Assembly: GCF_024713975.1 (NCBI RefSeq)
Contig: NC_091093.1
Span: 19,217,501-19,281,500 of the forward strand
Direction of reading: 5' to 3'
Source: Paralichthys olivaceus
Lineage: Eukaryota > Chordata > Actinopteri > Pleuronectiformes > Paralichthyidae
DNA: 64,000 bases
Under the pieces are notes generated by a model. It did no database searches, was not told the origin of the DNA, and was given only the letters and a program-made list of their open reading frames with translations. The position numbers were made by a program, and so were the translations under genes. Shown here piece after piece: positions 11,934-57,251 of the stretch. Position 1 is the first letter of the stretch, and the number at the start of each line of letters is the position of its first letter.

Positions 11934-12380
11934 ACAACTGAAGATATGTCCCAAACATCCGCTGGTGGTCACTAACATCAGTGGGTGGTATGCATTAATT
12001 AGTGCAGTGGAGCATACAAAGGATATTCTCCATCTTGTCCTATGTTCTAAAATGGGACAGGCTTAGTTTAAAAAAGGCATAGAGGTAATGATGTCTGATC
12101 TACTAAGCAGGCCAAGTGGTTTTCATAGTGCAGCCATACAAGTCGGTTGTCAGTCAGATTTACCTTTAGCCTCAGCGCACCCTCAAGTTCAGCCTGTATT
12201 GTTGATAACAAGGCCAAAACACTTGATGACACTAAGATGGACAACTGAAGTTATGTACGTAACATCTGCTGGTGGTCACTGACATCTGCTACCAGTAGTC
12301 AGTAACTTAAATTGTGCAGAAGACCTTCTAACATACAAGGGATATTCACCACCTTGTCATGTATTCTAAAATTGACATAG
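11934..12380. repeat. Two diverged direct copies of a ~130-bp segment
   Basis: Copy 1 is 11934-12061 and copy 2 is 12241-12380. Both begin ACAACTGAAG. They share an ACATC[CT]GCTGGTGGTCACT core, then GGATATTC and CTTGTC, and end in TTCTAAAAT. They are in the same orientation, 307 bp apart, with point differences and one small indel region. Intergenic sequence between them is unrelated. Confidence 0.75.
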
Positions 12381-14040
12381 AATAATCATGTGTTACCAAA
12401 TTCGGTTGAAGCTTTGGAGAATGTCTATCATTTCCAACAATTTCCACTTCAATGTGTTTTAGTTTATCAGGCTGTGCTAGTGCAGTCTTTTTCAGACTTG
12501 ACCCCTACATCACAAACACAAACAAATCATTTAAAATGCATTGTAAAAATTATAATTATAAATTAAGTTGAATTACTTTTTGCTTCAACAAAATAGTAAA
12601 ACAGATTTGAATGGTATGCAGCACCCTCCAGTGGAAACTTAGCCTTGGTGATACAGTGGATGAATGAACCAAAAACTCAAAGTCAATGTTCATTCACTCA
12701 TGACCTCGCTGTGTACACCAATGCTCCTGTATACACTCATTGACAAAGCCCCCTAAGTAAACAGTATAAATATCACTGAAATACTTGTATTTGTCTACAT
12801 ACTTCACATACTTCACTGACAAAAAGGAAAAGTGATTATAAATGGTAAATCTAAAAAACATACTTTTTAGAATCACATCTTTACAGTATTTTATATCCAG
12901 AAGGTGGTGGTTAAAAGGAAGATAGTCCACAGTGAGGTCTGTGCATTATCTAGAGTTACTGTCATGCTGGTTCTTGTCTTTCAAATGTATATTTTTCAAT
13001 TTGAGAACCTTCCAAACTTTCATGTTAATCTTCTTCAAAAGTGGGAGGAAAACTCTGAAATTAATATCTCAAATATATCTTTACAGGTCCAAATACCTTT
13101 CCACAAGACTAAGAAGTTTCTTTGAACTGTGTTTTTAGGAGCAAACACCCATCAGCCTACCTGCCATCACCGATCAGTCCACCTCTAGATCAGAAAAGTT
13201 CTTGATGTCTCAATCATGAAACTGTCTCACAGCCCTTTATTCTTTAACAGCCAGGTGTGCTCTTTAATTCCTCTTCCCCACAAAATAGTTGAGCATGATT
13301 TGTGAAACTTGGATATGTGTTGCAGGGATAGATTAAAGTGAAAAGTTAAAATATGGATGCCTAGAATGAAAATTCATATCTTCATGTGTTACTGCAGAAT
13401 TATTTTTGCTGAATAAAGTTTGGATACCTACAGTATGTGTGTTATTCTGATCCGTTGACTCGACAATCGACTCTGGGCAGGAGAACTAAACGAACCCAGA
13501 GCAACGTGATGCAGCGACACGCAATGGAAACACAACAGACCAATTAAAATTACAATGCTAAAACATTAGCACACTTACAGTTAACCAAGTTTATTTACAC
13601 TGTGTTTGTAGGAGTGAAGCTCAGTCACGAGTGGAAATGGAAACAATTTCAAACTCTGGAAGTCGAATTAACTTATACATTTATCTCCATTTCAAGGAAA
13701 GTGAGATTCAGAATTTGTTCAGGTAAAATCCTGTAATAAAAGGAAACATTCTAAAACAACAACAATAATTACAATAACAGCAACTATATTAATATAAGAA
13801 TTAAAGATGTAAACAAAAATAAATGATAAAATAATGAATGATAGTATCAGTATCACTATTTATATTAATGTTAATAACAATCAAATAATAATGTATGCAT
13901 GTTATCAATAAAAACAAATTAGAAAATAAAATGACCTTCATATGAACTTACCTGAAAAACATCATTAACCCTGTGTGAGATGTGATGTGACAGTAAATCT
14001 ATTTATTCCTAAATAAAATAAGAACTTTTAAAACCTTCCA
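12381..14040. other. Gene-free AT-rich intergenic stretch
   Basis: I see no exon with splice context, no RNA gene and no named repeat between the duplicated segment and the AT-rich tandem array. Short A-rich runs (about 13740-13930) are simple low-complexity sequence. Confidence 0.5.
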
Positions 14041-14059
14041 TGGTGACCTGCAGCCACAT

Positions 14060-15148
14060 CAAGTATATATGATTGTTTTATATGTATATACAGTATAATA
14101 TTGTATTATATTATTTACAGTATATGATTATGTTTTATGTATATATAGTATATTGATTGTTTTATATGTATATACAGCATATGATTGTGTTATATGTATT
14201 TACAGCATACGATTGTGTCATATTTATATACAGTATATGATTCTTATATGTATATACAGTATATGTTGGTATATATATGTATATACAGTATATGATTGGT
14301 ATATGTATATACAGTATATGATTGGTATATATGTATATATAGTATATGATTGGTATATGTATATATGGTATATGATTGGTATATATGTATATATAGTATA
14401 TGATTGATATATGTATATACAGTATATGATTGGTATATATGTATATATAGTATATGATTGGTATATGTATATATAGTATATGATTGGTATATGTATATAT
14501 ATAGTATATGATTGGTATATATGTATATATATATAGTATATAGTATATGGTATATATGTATATATGGTATATGATTGGTATATGTATATATATAGTATAT
14601 GATTGGTATATATGTATATATATATAGTATATAGTATATGGTATATATGTATATATGGTATATGATTGGTATATATGTATATAATATATAGTATATAGTA
14701 TACGGTATATATGTATATATGGTATATGATTGGTATATATGTATATAGTATATAGTATATGGTATATATGTATATACAGTATATGATTGGTATATATGTA
14801 TATATATATAGTATATAGTATATGGTATATATGTATATCGAGTATATGATTGGTATATCTATATATAGTATATAGTATATGGTATATATGTATATAGAGT
14901 ATATGATTGGTATATCTATATATAGTATATAGTATATGGTATATATGTATATACAGTATATGATTGGTATATATGTATATATATATATAGTATATAGTAT
15001 ATGGTATATATGTATATACAGTATATGATTGGTATATATATATATATATGTATATATAGTATATGGTATATATGTATATACAGTATATGATTGGTATATA
15101 TATATATATATATATGTATATATAGTATATAGTATATGGTATATATGT
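14060..15148. repeat. AT-rich tandem repeat (minisatellite) upstream of pde3b
   Basis: About 1.1 kb is built from variants of TATATGTATATACAGTATA followed by TGATTGG, with a basic period near 27-30 bp. From about 14520 a higher-order unit appears that adds TATAGTATATAGTATATGG. Copies in the right half are more alike than those on the left edge. The array ends about 270 bp before the pde3b start codon. Long open frames on both strands here are translated repeat, not genes. Confidence 0.95.
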
Positions 15149-15159
15149 GTGGTGCATAG

Positions 15160-15417
15160 ACTGTAGCTCAGGATCGGTCCCGCGCTCCTCACATCATTGC
15201 AGAGCCCGGGGTGGTGAGTTGTGGCCTGTAGGCGGCGCCACAGAGGCCGCTCCCGTGTAAAAACAACATCTCACCTTCTTCCTTTAGTCCAAGTGCTGGA
15301 GCACGTTAGAGTGACCGCGGAGAGCGTCGGCTGTCATGGAGTTCAGCGTTAACACGGCGTGAATAGCGAAGAAGAGGGGGACTTTCGAGTCGGAGGAGCG
15401 GAGCCACGAGTCGAGCC
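15160..15417 (+). promoter_or_regulatory. pde3b: pde3b promoter / 5' UTR at the edge of a CpG-rich region
   Basis: Base composition changes abruptly at about 15160 from the AT array to GC- and CpG-rich sequence that continues through exon 1 to about 16300, as in a CpG-island promoter. No TATA box is evident. A short upstream frame lies at 15336-15362 (nine codons including stop), ahead of the main ATG at 15418 (context GAGCCATGG, a strong Kozak match). The transcription start cannot be fixed from sequence. Confidence 0.6.
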
Positions 15418-49100
<33,683 letters not shown>

Positions 49101-49247
49101 CAGGAGGACGAAGTAAAGAAGAGAGATGCGTGAAAAAAGAAGATGACGAGAGGCACGAGTCCCTCGACCACCTACCTTTCACCGACATGAACACAGACAT
49201 GAGGAACACATGCAGACAGTTGACAAATGCACATTAAACACACTTTC

Positions 49248-49279
<32 letters not shown>

Positions 49280-49840
49280 GACACATTTAAAGATTCACTG
49301 TGCAGACTTAAGCAGTCACATTGATCTTGGAGAAACAAAAAGGCCTTACTACTGTGAGCGGATCCTTGCTGCAACGGTGGGAGCCCAACTCCTATGCACT
49401 TTCACCCCCATGGAGAGTCGAGTGCACCCAGAAAGAAGGAAAAAAAGCACCAGAACTGAGGATGGTGCGGAGGAAGAGAGCGGACGGGGTCCAGCGTTGG
49501 CTCCCTCCATGGTGACCTGGCTGTGATGCTGCCTAGAATGCAAAGTGCTTACACCTCCCTTAGGTACAAAACAATTCCCGTCTATTTAAGAAAGGAAAGG
49601 TAGAGGAAAAATAATCAAGTGAGCGACATCATTGAGCGATGGATACCCTTTACCAAAGTGAACAGTTCAAACACGGAGAAAGACGAGAGACTGTTTCAGC
49701 CTCAGTGTCAGGTTAATTTTTGAATTATATATATACGTACATGAATATATATATGTATATATACATATATATGTATATATATATATGTATATACACATAT
49801 ATATGTATATAAATAAAGATAAATATATATATATATACAC

Positions 49841-49872
<32 letters not shown>

Positions 49873-51400
49873 GTATGTATATATATATATATGTATGTAT
49901 ATGTATGTATATATGTGTATATATATATATATATGTATATATATATCAAATGTGCCTGTCTGAACCTTTACTGAGTCCATTTTGGCCCAGAGCCTAGGCT
50001 TGTGTAGTTCTCTCTTATTGCTGGTGACACGAAACACTGTATAAGACTCAGTCACAGAGACATTATTGAAATGTTGACTGATTATTAGCATTATATCTGC
50101 ATCATTTTTGATGCTTTTACTCATGTGTACCACCTGTCTTTTATTTTTCTGTTCCTTTTTTGACCCTTTAACTCTCCTCGCTTCATTTTGTTTGTGTGTG
50201 TGTGTGTGAATATGTTTCCGTGGGAATGTGATAGAGTGAATGAGTTGGCAGAAAGTGAGCACATTTTTAATTATTTTAGTATGTAATTTGTGTGTGTGTC
50301 TGTTTGTCCTTTCAATAATGGTTAGTTTCTAACCAGTGAGATGTCCTCTGGTGTTTTAACATGTTGCATTCAGATCAGGAGTGCTGTCTCAATGAATGGA
50401 TTCTTCACTTTCCTCTTTTTGATTCCAAGTATTTTTTTAAAGGTTACTCAGGATTCATGCAAAGTTGAATAATTATTTTGCAAGAATTTGTGTCATTAAT
50501 ATGAAAAATTCACAAAGAGAATTAAAAAAATCTGGGTGACTAAAGTAGTTTGTAATATCTCCATGAACAACTTTACGATTACAAACCAATCCAAGCAATT
50601 AAAATCCTCTGTGACAGAGGAGCATACAGTATGTGCTGTCTCCTGGCCGTTCGTACACTGTTTGCGTAACCTTTTTATGACCTCACTGGAGAGAAAAAAG
50701 AAGCTTATCCTGATCGTCGGCAGACTGCAAATGTCTCTCTCCTGCAGCAACACAACACACCTGCACAACGTTGCTCTGCGACACTACAGAGCAAGTAAGG
50801 TTTTCTTAGTTCAACGTTCTCTGCGTTGTTTTTAAACAAACAGTACAACGTCTGAATGTCTGTTCCGCTCAGCCAGCAGACACTGACGTTCAGACAAACT
50901 GAGAGCTCACCCATCTACCATTTCCTCTTTTTTGTTTTTATTTTGAGTTTTGTTATCGAACCCACAACTCGGCCAGTGTGTAAAGAAGGGATCCAGGGTT
51001 TCACTTCACTTTGGTTTTGTTTATACATATCTATATTTTATGACAGGTTTTAAAAAACTACTTGTTGTCTATTTTATTCTCTCAGAACTCTTGGCATTCC
51101 ACTAGAAAAAGACGTTTTTATGAAAGGGAAGGCGGAATTGTCGCCTTTTTTTTTTTCCCACCTTATAAATCTGAATCTCTGGAGAGAATGTTAAGTAAAG
51201 CAGTGTAAACCAAGATAGTGATATTTAAAGAAGAAAAAGTAGATAACGGTGTGCACATTTTAATACCAAACAAGTGTTTAGCCGCTGTACAAAGAGTATG
51301 TGCATATAAATTATATATATTTTTAAAAATAATCAAATGAATGCATCTGTTTTCTACATGCAGCTGACATATTGTACATGGAGATCCTGTAATTACCGTT
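49101..51400 (+). other. pde3b: Probable pde3b 3' UTR (end uncertain)
   Basis: No other gene starts on this strand after the stop codon. A CT run (about 49249-49271) and an AT-rich block (49725-49947) are present. Candidate poly(A) signals are AATAAA at 49812-49817 and ATTAAA near 50520. Which one is used cannot be decided from sequence, so the right limit is a guess. Confidence 0.4.
49725..49947 (+). repeat. AT-rich TATATGTA repeat with many UGUAUAUA words
   Basis: Interrupted TATA/TGTATATA sequence about 220 bp long begins 625 bp after the pde3b stop codon. On the sense strand it contains about nine TGTATATA words, each matching the Pumilio recognition consensus UGUANAUA. It also contains AATAAA. 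Open frames on both strands are translated repeat. Confidence 0.9.
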
Positions 51401-53716
51401 GTGTTTCCAGAGTTTTGAATGCGTCTCTTAACAGGTGTCGAGTTTTGAGGTTTTTGAGTTTTGATTCAACACTCGCTCTCAGCCTCTCCCTGTTCTGTAT
51501 CATAACCACTCTTGTATTCTCCATCATCTCCCTCCCTCTATCGCTGTCGACCCAACTAGTGCCAAACTTTACCTACATGCAGTAGTGTCCTGGGCTGTGA
51601 TTCACTAATTTGGCAAAAGTTGCTCTCCGGGCTCCGGTGCCGTTCACACAAGAGACCTTGAGTCAAATGGTCCACTGGGTTTAAAGGGACAGTGGCAGGA
51701 GTCGGAGTTGGACTCAGGTCAGAGCTGTACACATTCAGTTTGTTCAGATGGACCCTTGCTGGATCATAAAGCCTGGGTAGCCACCGACCCGACATGTTTC
51801 AGGCTCATTAAGTTGTAAAATTCTGTTGGCTTCTCACTGTGCAGTCTGTCAAACCACGGTGTCCTCTAATGATTGTGCCATAAATACATCTATGAATGGT
51901 TGTTTCCCTTATGTAGCATCGATATATGTAAGTTTGTCTAATGTAACCATTCACCCTTTATCTACATTGTGGGGGCAACTGATTTTTGTTGTTATTTATA
52001 GCTGTCATAAAACACCATCCCTAAAGTATCAGCAGCTCTCATTGGTTTTTTTGATTGGTCTGTGTGTGTGTGTGCTTTATTTAACACCACTTTGTGTTTT
52101 TCCTCCATTCCACTCGAAGTAAACAGAAGAAGAAATACACCTACACACACACAGGAGGTGTCAATTGTCAGCTTATTAGACGTCCGCTCAGAGTCGTGTG
52201 ACGTCTCCCTCATGTTGCTGTGCTGCCGACACTTTACAGCTGCTGTTTTTTTATCAACAAGATCAAATCTTTATGTGTAATTTGAAAAAGTCCGCACCTT
52301 CCCTTCAGCAGCAGCAGACGGCGTTTTGGAGTCTTTGAGCACTTTGTTTTGGTTTTATGCATAGACCTCAAAACTGAAGCCAAAGTGTCTCAATCGCCGC
52401 CTGGTGGCTGGCTGCGGTACAGGTCATAAATCCTGCCTCTTCCGTATTAGTGGATAAAACATGGGTCAAGTAACTGTCAAACTGAATTTTCTCATATGGT
52501 TTCTGTTATTTCAGGTAGTTCTTATCAGTTTGTATATCCACCATTATCTTTGGTTTTAATTAGTTATTTAATTCTATAAAAACAGGATGAGACATCATGA
52601 ATGGCGGCTGAGACTGACTCGTGGTGGGTTGAGAACATGTGTCGGTGGAACTTGCTCACTGCTGCGCACACTGTAGCTCCAAACGCTGTCATCGGTGAGA
52701 GATGGCAGCTTTTGTATCAGGGACATTTCTGGATATTGGGAGGAAGTGGAGACATGTTCATCTTTATAAGCAGTTGATGGTTTTATGGTTTTGTTCAGTC
52801 TAAATGCTCCCATCAATAGAATCCTGCCTTTTAGAAAGAAATCTAAAAATCAACAGAATAGTTTTTGTTCATTTCAGAGTTTTACCAATTTAGCTGTAGC
52901 TAAAAAAAAAGACGTATGTTCTCAGTATCTTAACAAAGACTTTATAAATTGACACAAAAAATAAACACCAGCATTACAAAAAAAGACAAACAAAAGTTAA
53001 CCTAAACACACAAATGCAGTACTTTGTTAGTACTGTTAAGCACCATTTAGCAGAAATCAGTATTGCATTGTCAGTTTCTAGAAATCCTCCAGGGTTGCAT
53101 TTGTTGCATTTCTAAGAGAAAGAGTTTCCACCGTGTGCTCTCCCTGGAGACGGGGTCAGAGTCAGTCCAGGTGACGTAAATCTTGGCCTGTGTCCAGCTC
53201 CAGTACAGTGTCCAGAACTTTCCTGGAAAGTGTGTTCGTCCTGTTTCGCCCCACACGTACGAATTTGTGGTGTCATCTGTCTGACCTGACGCTGTCCCAA
53301 GAAGGCAGGGCTTTGAACCACAGTGGGTGTACTTACTGTCAATCATTGACATGCACCAAACCCCTCGCGGCTGCACCCAGGTTCATAGACATCTCTTTTT
53401 CCCAGCTCTGAATCGATAGCACACTTGTGTTAATCGGATGTCCTCTCAGCACAGTCTCATCACCTCCCCTGCTGCTGCAAAGGCATTGTGCAAACATGCA
53501 TTCTGCTCAGTAAGAGAATTTAACAGTACCTGAATAGACTGGATCACGTGCTCAGCTGAAGAGCCACCTTGGTCGCTTTGGAAAGATGCACCAGATCTGG
53601 ATATTAAACTCCAGCAATGCAGTATAATGCACCCGTATCATGTGGTTGCATTGCTGTGCAAAATAGTAAACGTTTGTCATGAACAGCCTAACCAGCTGTT
53701 ATGGATGCCTGCTTGC
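51401..53716. other. Region between the convergent pde3b and cyp2r1 3' ends
   Basis: No coding exon was recognised. It should hold the cyp2r1 3' UTR on the minus strand (from 53716 leftward; a variant ATTAAA signal is near 52556) and possibly the end of the pde3b UTR. A reverse-orientation copy of the percomorph repeat is at about 52355-52445. Confidence 0.45.
52355..52445 (-). repeat. Percomorph-type dispersed repeat, copy 2 (reverse)
   Basis: The sequence reads 'catagacctcaaaactgaag' then CCAAAGTGTCTCAATC. Its reverse complement contains GATTGAGACACTTTGGCTTC, also present at 33243-33262. Only the tail of the repeat is seen. Confidence 0.65.
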
Positions 53717-56105
53717 CTACTTGTAGTAAGGAGTGTCTCCAGAGGACGGGACTCTCTGTTGTCGGCGGACGGCACAGATGGAGTAGGGTTTGGGCTGTAA
53801 GGTCATGCCCAGTTTGGGAGTGAGGGTGGGGACGGTTCCTGGAGGGAACTGGAGGTGAAACCTCTGCAGCAAAGTGGTGAAAAAAAGGAACATCTCCATC
53901 CGGGCCAGTTGTTCACCTAAGCAATGACGCCTCCCTGAAAAAAAAGAGAGAAGGACTTTTATATAGACCCGTAAAAAAATGCACAGTCACACAATATCAG
54001 GCTCATTTGGATTGTGGGTAATTTCATCGGCCAAGAAGGTAATGTTTTCATCTGCGTTTGTTTGTCAGCAGAATTACACCAAAACTATTGAACTGATTTC
54101 CATTAAAGAGAACATTTAACATTTTCATTTAATCCTCAGAATAATTTGTGCATCGTGAGGGAAAAAAGGAGGTTTGATATTCATGTGTTTGCAATTCAGT
54201 GCAGATCCAAATAAAAATCAGGATCTGAATGTTGTATCATTCTAGTTGAAGAAAGTGGGTTCTAGGAAGGAAATCTTCTTCATGCTCTATATCAATGTGC
54301 TGTGACAAATCTAAATGGTAACAGGAAACACACAAGAACTTATCTGACATTTACATTTATGCTACGTGGAAAAAAGTTTTACAGAAGAAAAGAAATAGCC
54401 CTTTTTAAAACTACTCCTTTTCCCTCTTACTGCAGTGTTGGTAGTAGAGTTTTGTAAGTATGATACTGGTACTGTACATCACTTCACACTATGTTGAGTT
54501 TTGTTTCTGTTGTTGGCCTGACAACATCCATTTCAGAGGTGACTGCAGGCCGAGGCCACACTGTATGAACTAATAGTAATCAAGGAAATGTTCTAAACTA
54601 TAAAATATGACTTATGAAAACAGTTTGTGGGCAACTCAACTAACTCTGGTCACTGTCTTGTTAAAAGCTGCAGCTCATAAACAGATCAGGAGTTTAGCAT
54701 TTTTAGAGAAACATAAAGAGACTAACCCAAGGAGAAGGGAAGGAAGGCCTCACGCTTCACAAAGTTGCCGTTGCTGTCCAGAAACCTCTGCGGTAAGAAA
54801 ACGCCGGGGTCGTTCCAGTACTTCTCATCAAAGTGCACCGAGTAGAGGTTCGTTATCACCATGGTGCCTTTAGGAATCGAGTACCCTTTGACTTTTGCAT
54901 CCTGGGAGGTGGCACGGAAAATACCAAGCGGCACGATGTTGCAGAAGCGAAGGACCTCGTGCAGAACGGCCTCCACGAAGGGCATCCTATGCTTGTCCTC
55001 CAGCGTGGGCGCCCTCCCGTTGGAGAGAACGCTGTCAATCTCTTTGTGCACCCTCTCTTATCGGAGGAAAACAGGCACCATCAGGCATTTATTCACATGA
55101 CGGTACAATTAAACAAAACACATCTCTTTTGTACAAGATGAAATATTCTCAAAGTGTGACGATGCTTCTACTACAACTGACCTTGAATGTTGGGGTAGAG
55201 GGCCATGTACAGCATGGCCCAGCGCAGGGTGTTGGTTGTGGTCTCTGTTCCAGCAATTATGAGCTCGCCAACTGAATAGATGAGGTTCTCGTAGGAAAAA
55301 GACGAACTAGGGTCTCCTGCATTCTGTTCCAACTCATCCAAATAGGCATCGACATAGTGCCGAGGTGCATGTGGCACCCTGCCCTGAGAGAAAGTCTGTA
55401 TCACCTGCAGTAAGAAATCATAAACCTCTGCAGCGTTGCGGAACAGCTTCTGGTGTTTTCCAAACGGCACATACTCAATCCACGGGAAGGCGTTGTAGAG
55501 AAGGGCCCAGCCGCTCACTGCTAACTCCACATTCTCGCTGAAGATCTCGATCATGTGCTGGAAGTTGTGGTCGTCGTAGGTGAAGCGTTGTCCGAAGATG
55601 ATCAGGTTGGTGATGTTGGACACGGCGTTGGTCACGAGGTGTTTGGGATTGAAGGGCTTCCCCTTGTGCTTATCGATGGCGTCGACAAAGAACATGCACT
55701 CCTCTGAGATCTTCCTCTCGAACAGCCTCTGGCCGCTGCCGAAGTAACGGAAAGAGTTGCACGCCAGTTTGCGGTGTTCAATCCAGCCTTTGCCATATTT
55801 ACAGTTCAGAAGGCCTATGAATGGTGGAGAAGAAAATACACTCAAAATACAGATAAAACTCCTGACAATTAAATATTTCAACTGACGCGTTATTGCGCTG
55901 TCGACACAACAAAGTCTTACCGCCCATTTTGGTCATTTTCTTGAATAAAGGCAGCGACGGGCGATCAGCAAACACCTCACTCTGATGGTAGAGACATTCC
56001 CTCACACAATCATATCCATTCAACACCACAGTCAGGATGCCTCCCAGGTCAAGACTGAAAATCTGGAGAGAACACAGTGATGTAAGTGCTGCTGCTTTTG
56101 TTCTT

Positions 56106-56194
<89 letters not shown>

Positions 56195-56475
56195 CTATAT
56201 TTCACAATTACAGACAAGCTGCAACATTAAGGGCTTTCATGAACCAGGAGGAGGATGAGGGTAAGTTAAACTTTCTGGACATTTAACAGGACAGTCTCCA
56301 TCTTTACATCATGTGAAACTGTAAAAGAAACAATGTTATCAAACTGAACTCTTTGTCCTTAGTGTTTATTCTGAGGAGGGGGCTTCACTTTTTAGGGGAG
56401 CCAGATATTCTCCTCCAAGTAAAGGCAAGAGAGAGACCGCCTGATGTAAGGGCGAGCCTCTATTGTTCCTTCTTA

Positions 56476-56514
<39 letters not shown>

Positions 56515-56751
56515 CTGTCCATGAACTTCACTCTGCTTCTTGAGGAAGACGTGCGGCTCGGTGGCCAGGGACAGTATGTTTCCTATGACAGGGATGGGAG
56601 AGGGACCGGGGGGGAAGCCCGGGGGTCTCCTCTGCTTGAAGAGCTGCCGGACCAGCAGGAAGGCGAGCAGGGCGACGGTCAGGCAAACCCCCCCGAGCAG
56701 AGCCTGAGCCCCGGACACCGGCACCAGAGACGTAGACTTGATCGAAACCAT
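53717..56751 (-). CDS. cyp2r1: Vitamin D 25-hydroxylase, cytochrome P450 2R1, 5 exons, complete
   Basis: CYP2R1 is the microsomal P450 that hydroxylates vitamin D at C-25, using electrons from POR. Coding exons on the minus strand, 5' to 3': 56515-56751, 55921-56062, 55182-55814, 54727-55056, 53717-53934. They join in frame to 519 aa (human 501). Residues about 15-37 form the N-terminal membrane anchor, followed by the Pro-rich hinge PPGFPPGP. The I-helix motif AGTETT is at 314-319, EVLR (ExxR) at 371-374 and the haem loop FSLGRRHCLG at 445-454 with ligand Cys452. Conserved CYP2R1 stretches include [13 protein letters not shown] and LGIFRATS. The C-terminus extends about 14 residues beyond the human end. 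The exon 4 acceptor (GATAAG/AG) was chosen to keep Glu-Arg-Val. Long exon 3 (633 nt) is as in other vertebrates. It is convergent with pde3b. Confidence 0.96.
56108..56193. repeat. (CA)43 microsatellite in cyp2r1 intron 1
   Basis: An uninterrupted CA run of 86 nt on the plus strand, read as TG in the cyp2r1 pre-mRNA. Confidence 0.98.
56478..56510. repeat. (GT)16 microsatellite at the cyp2r1 intron 1 donor
   Basis: An uninterrupted 33-nt GT run on the plus strand. Its right end is four bases from the exon 1/intron 1 boundary, so it forms the first part of the intron as CA in the transcript. Confidence 0.98.
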
Positions 56752-57011
56752 CTTTCCCCCACAGAACCGAGCAGCGTCTGTCCCCCTGCAGACTACAGCC
56801 CTGCTGACTGCAGCTCTCCCTCACACCAACTGCTGCACATATGTATCATCTTGCACATTTTCTTTCCCCCGCCTCTAAAGCGAAGGTTGGCCAGAAAGTC
56901 GGAGTTAACTGTTGCTGAACTTTGTTCTGCACGCGATCAATGATGGGGATCAGTTTTTGGTGCTGGTTGAGTTTTTGGTTACTTTAGTTTTTTTGGGGGG
57001 GGGCTGGGACA

Positions 57012-57012
<1 letters not shown>

Positions 57013-57067
<55 letters not shown>
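57013..57067. repeat. (CA)n microsatellite upstream of cyp2r1
   Basis: A 55-nt CA run about 260 bp upstream of the cyp2r1 start codon, in the probable promoter region. Confidence 0.98.
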
Positions 57068-57070
<3 letters not shown>

Positions 57071-57249
57071 CTAGACATGGGTTGTTGTGAAACTTTAGTG
57101 AAAGGTGCGAAACGCAAGTGAAAAGTTTGACTCAGACACAAACTGGTGCAGGAGAATGAGTCAATGCAACAAGTCAGATGATAACCCGCAGACGCACTAA
57201 TTGGCCTCACAGACTTGTTGCAGGGTGATTTAAATATATCATATTACAC

Positions 57250-57251
<2 letters not shown>

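Larger units (their letters stand above)
56063..56514 (-). other. cyp2r1: cyp2r1 intron 1, bounded by complementary CA and TG tracts
   Basis: The intron is 452 nt. On the transcribed strand it begins GTAA and at once enters a 33-nt CA tract (plus strand 56478-56510). A TG tract of 86 nt (plus strand CA at 56108-56193) ends about 45 nt before the acceptor CTCTCCAG. The donor lacks the usual G at +5. In the pre-mRNA the two tracts can pair and bring the splice sites together. Confidence 0.9.

Noticed and set aside
14162..15192. Open frames of more than 320 codons on the minus strand
   Set aside because: They are translations of the AT-rich tandem repeat (endless Tyr/Ile), open only because the repeat lacks stop codons in those frames.
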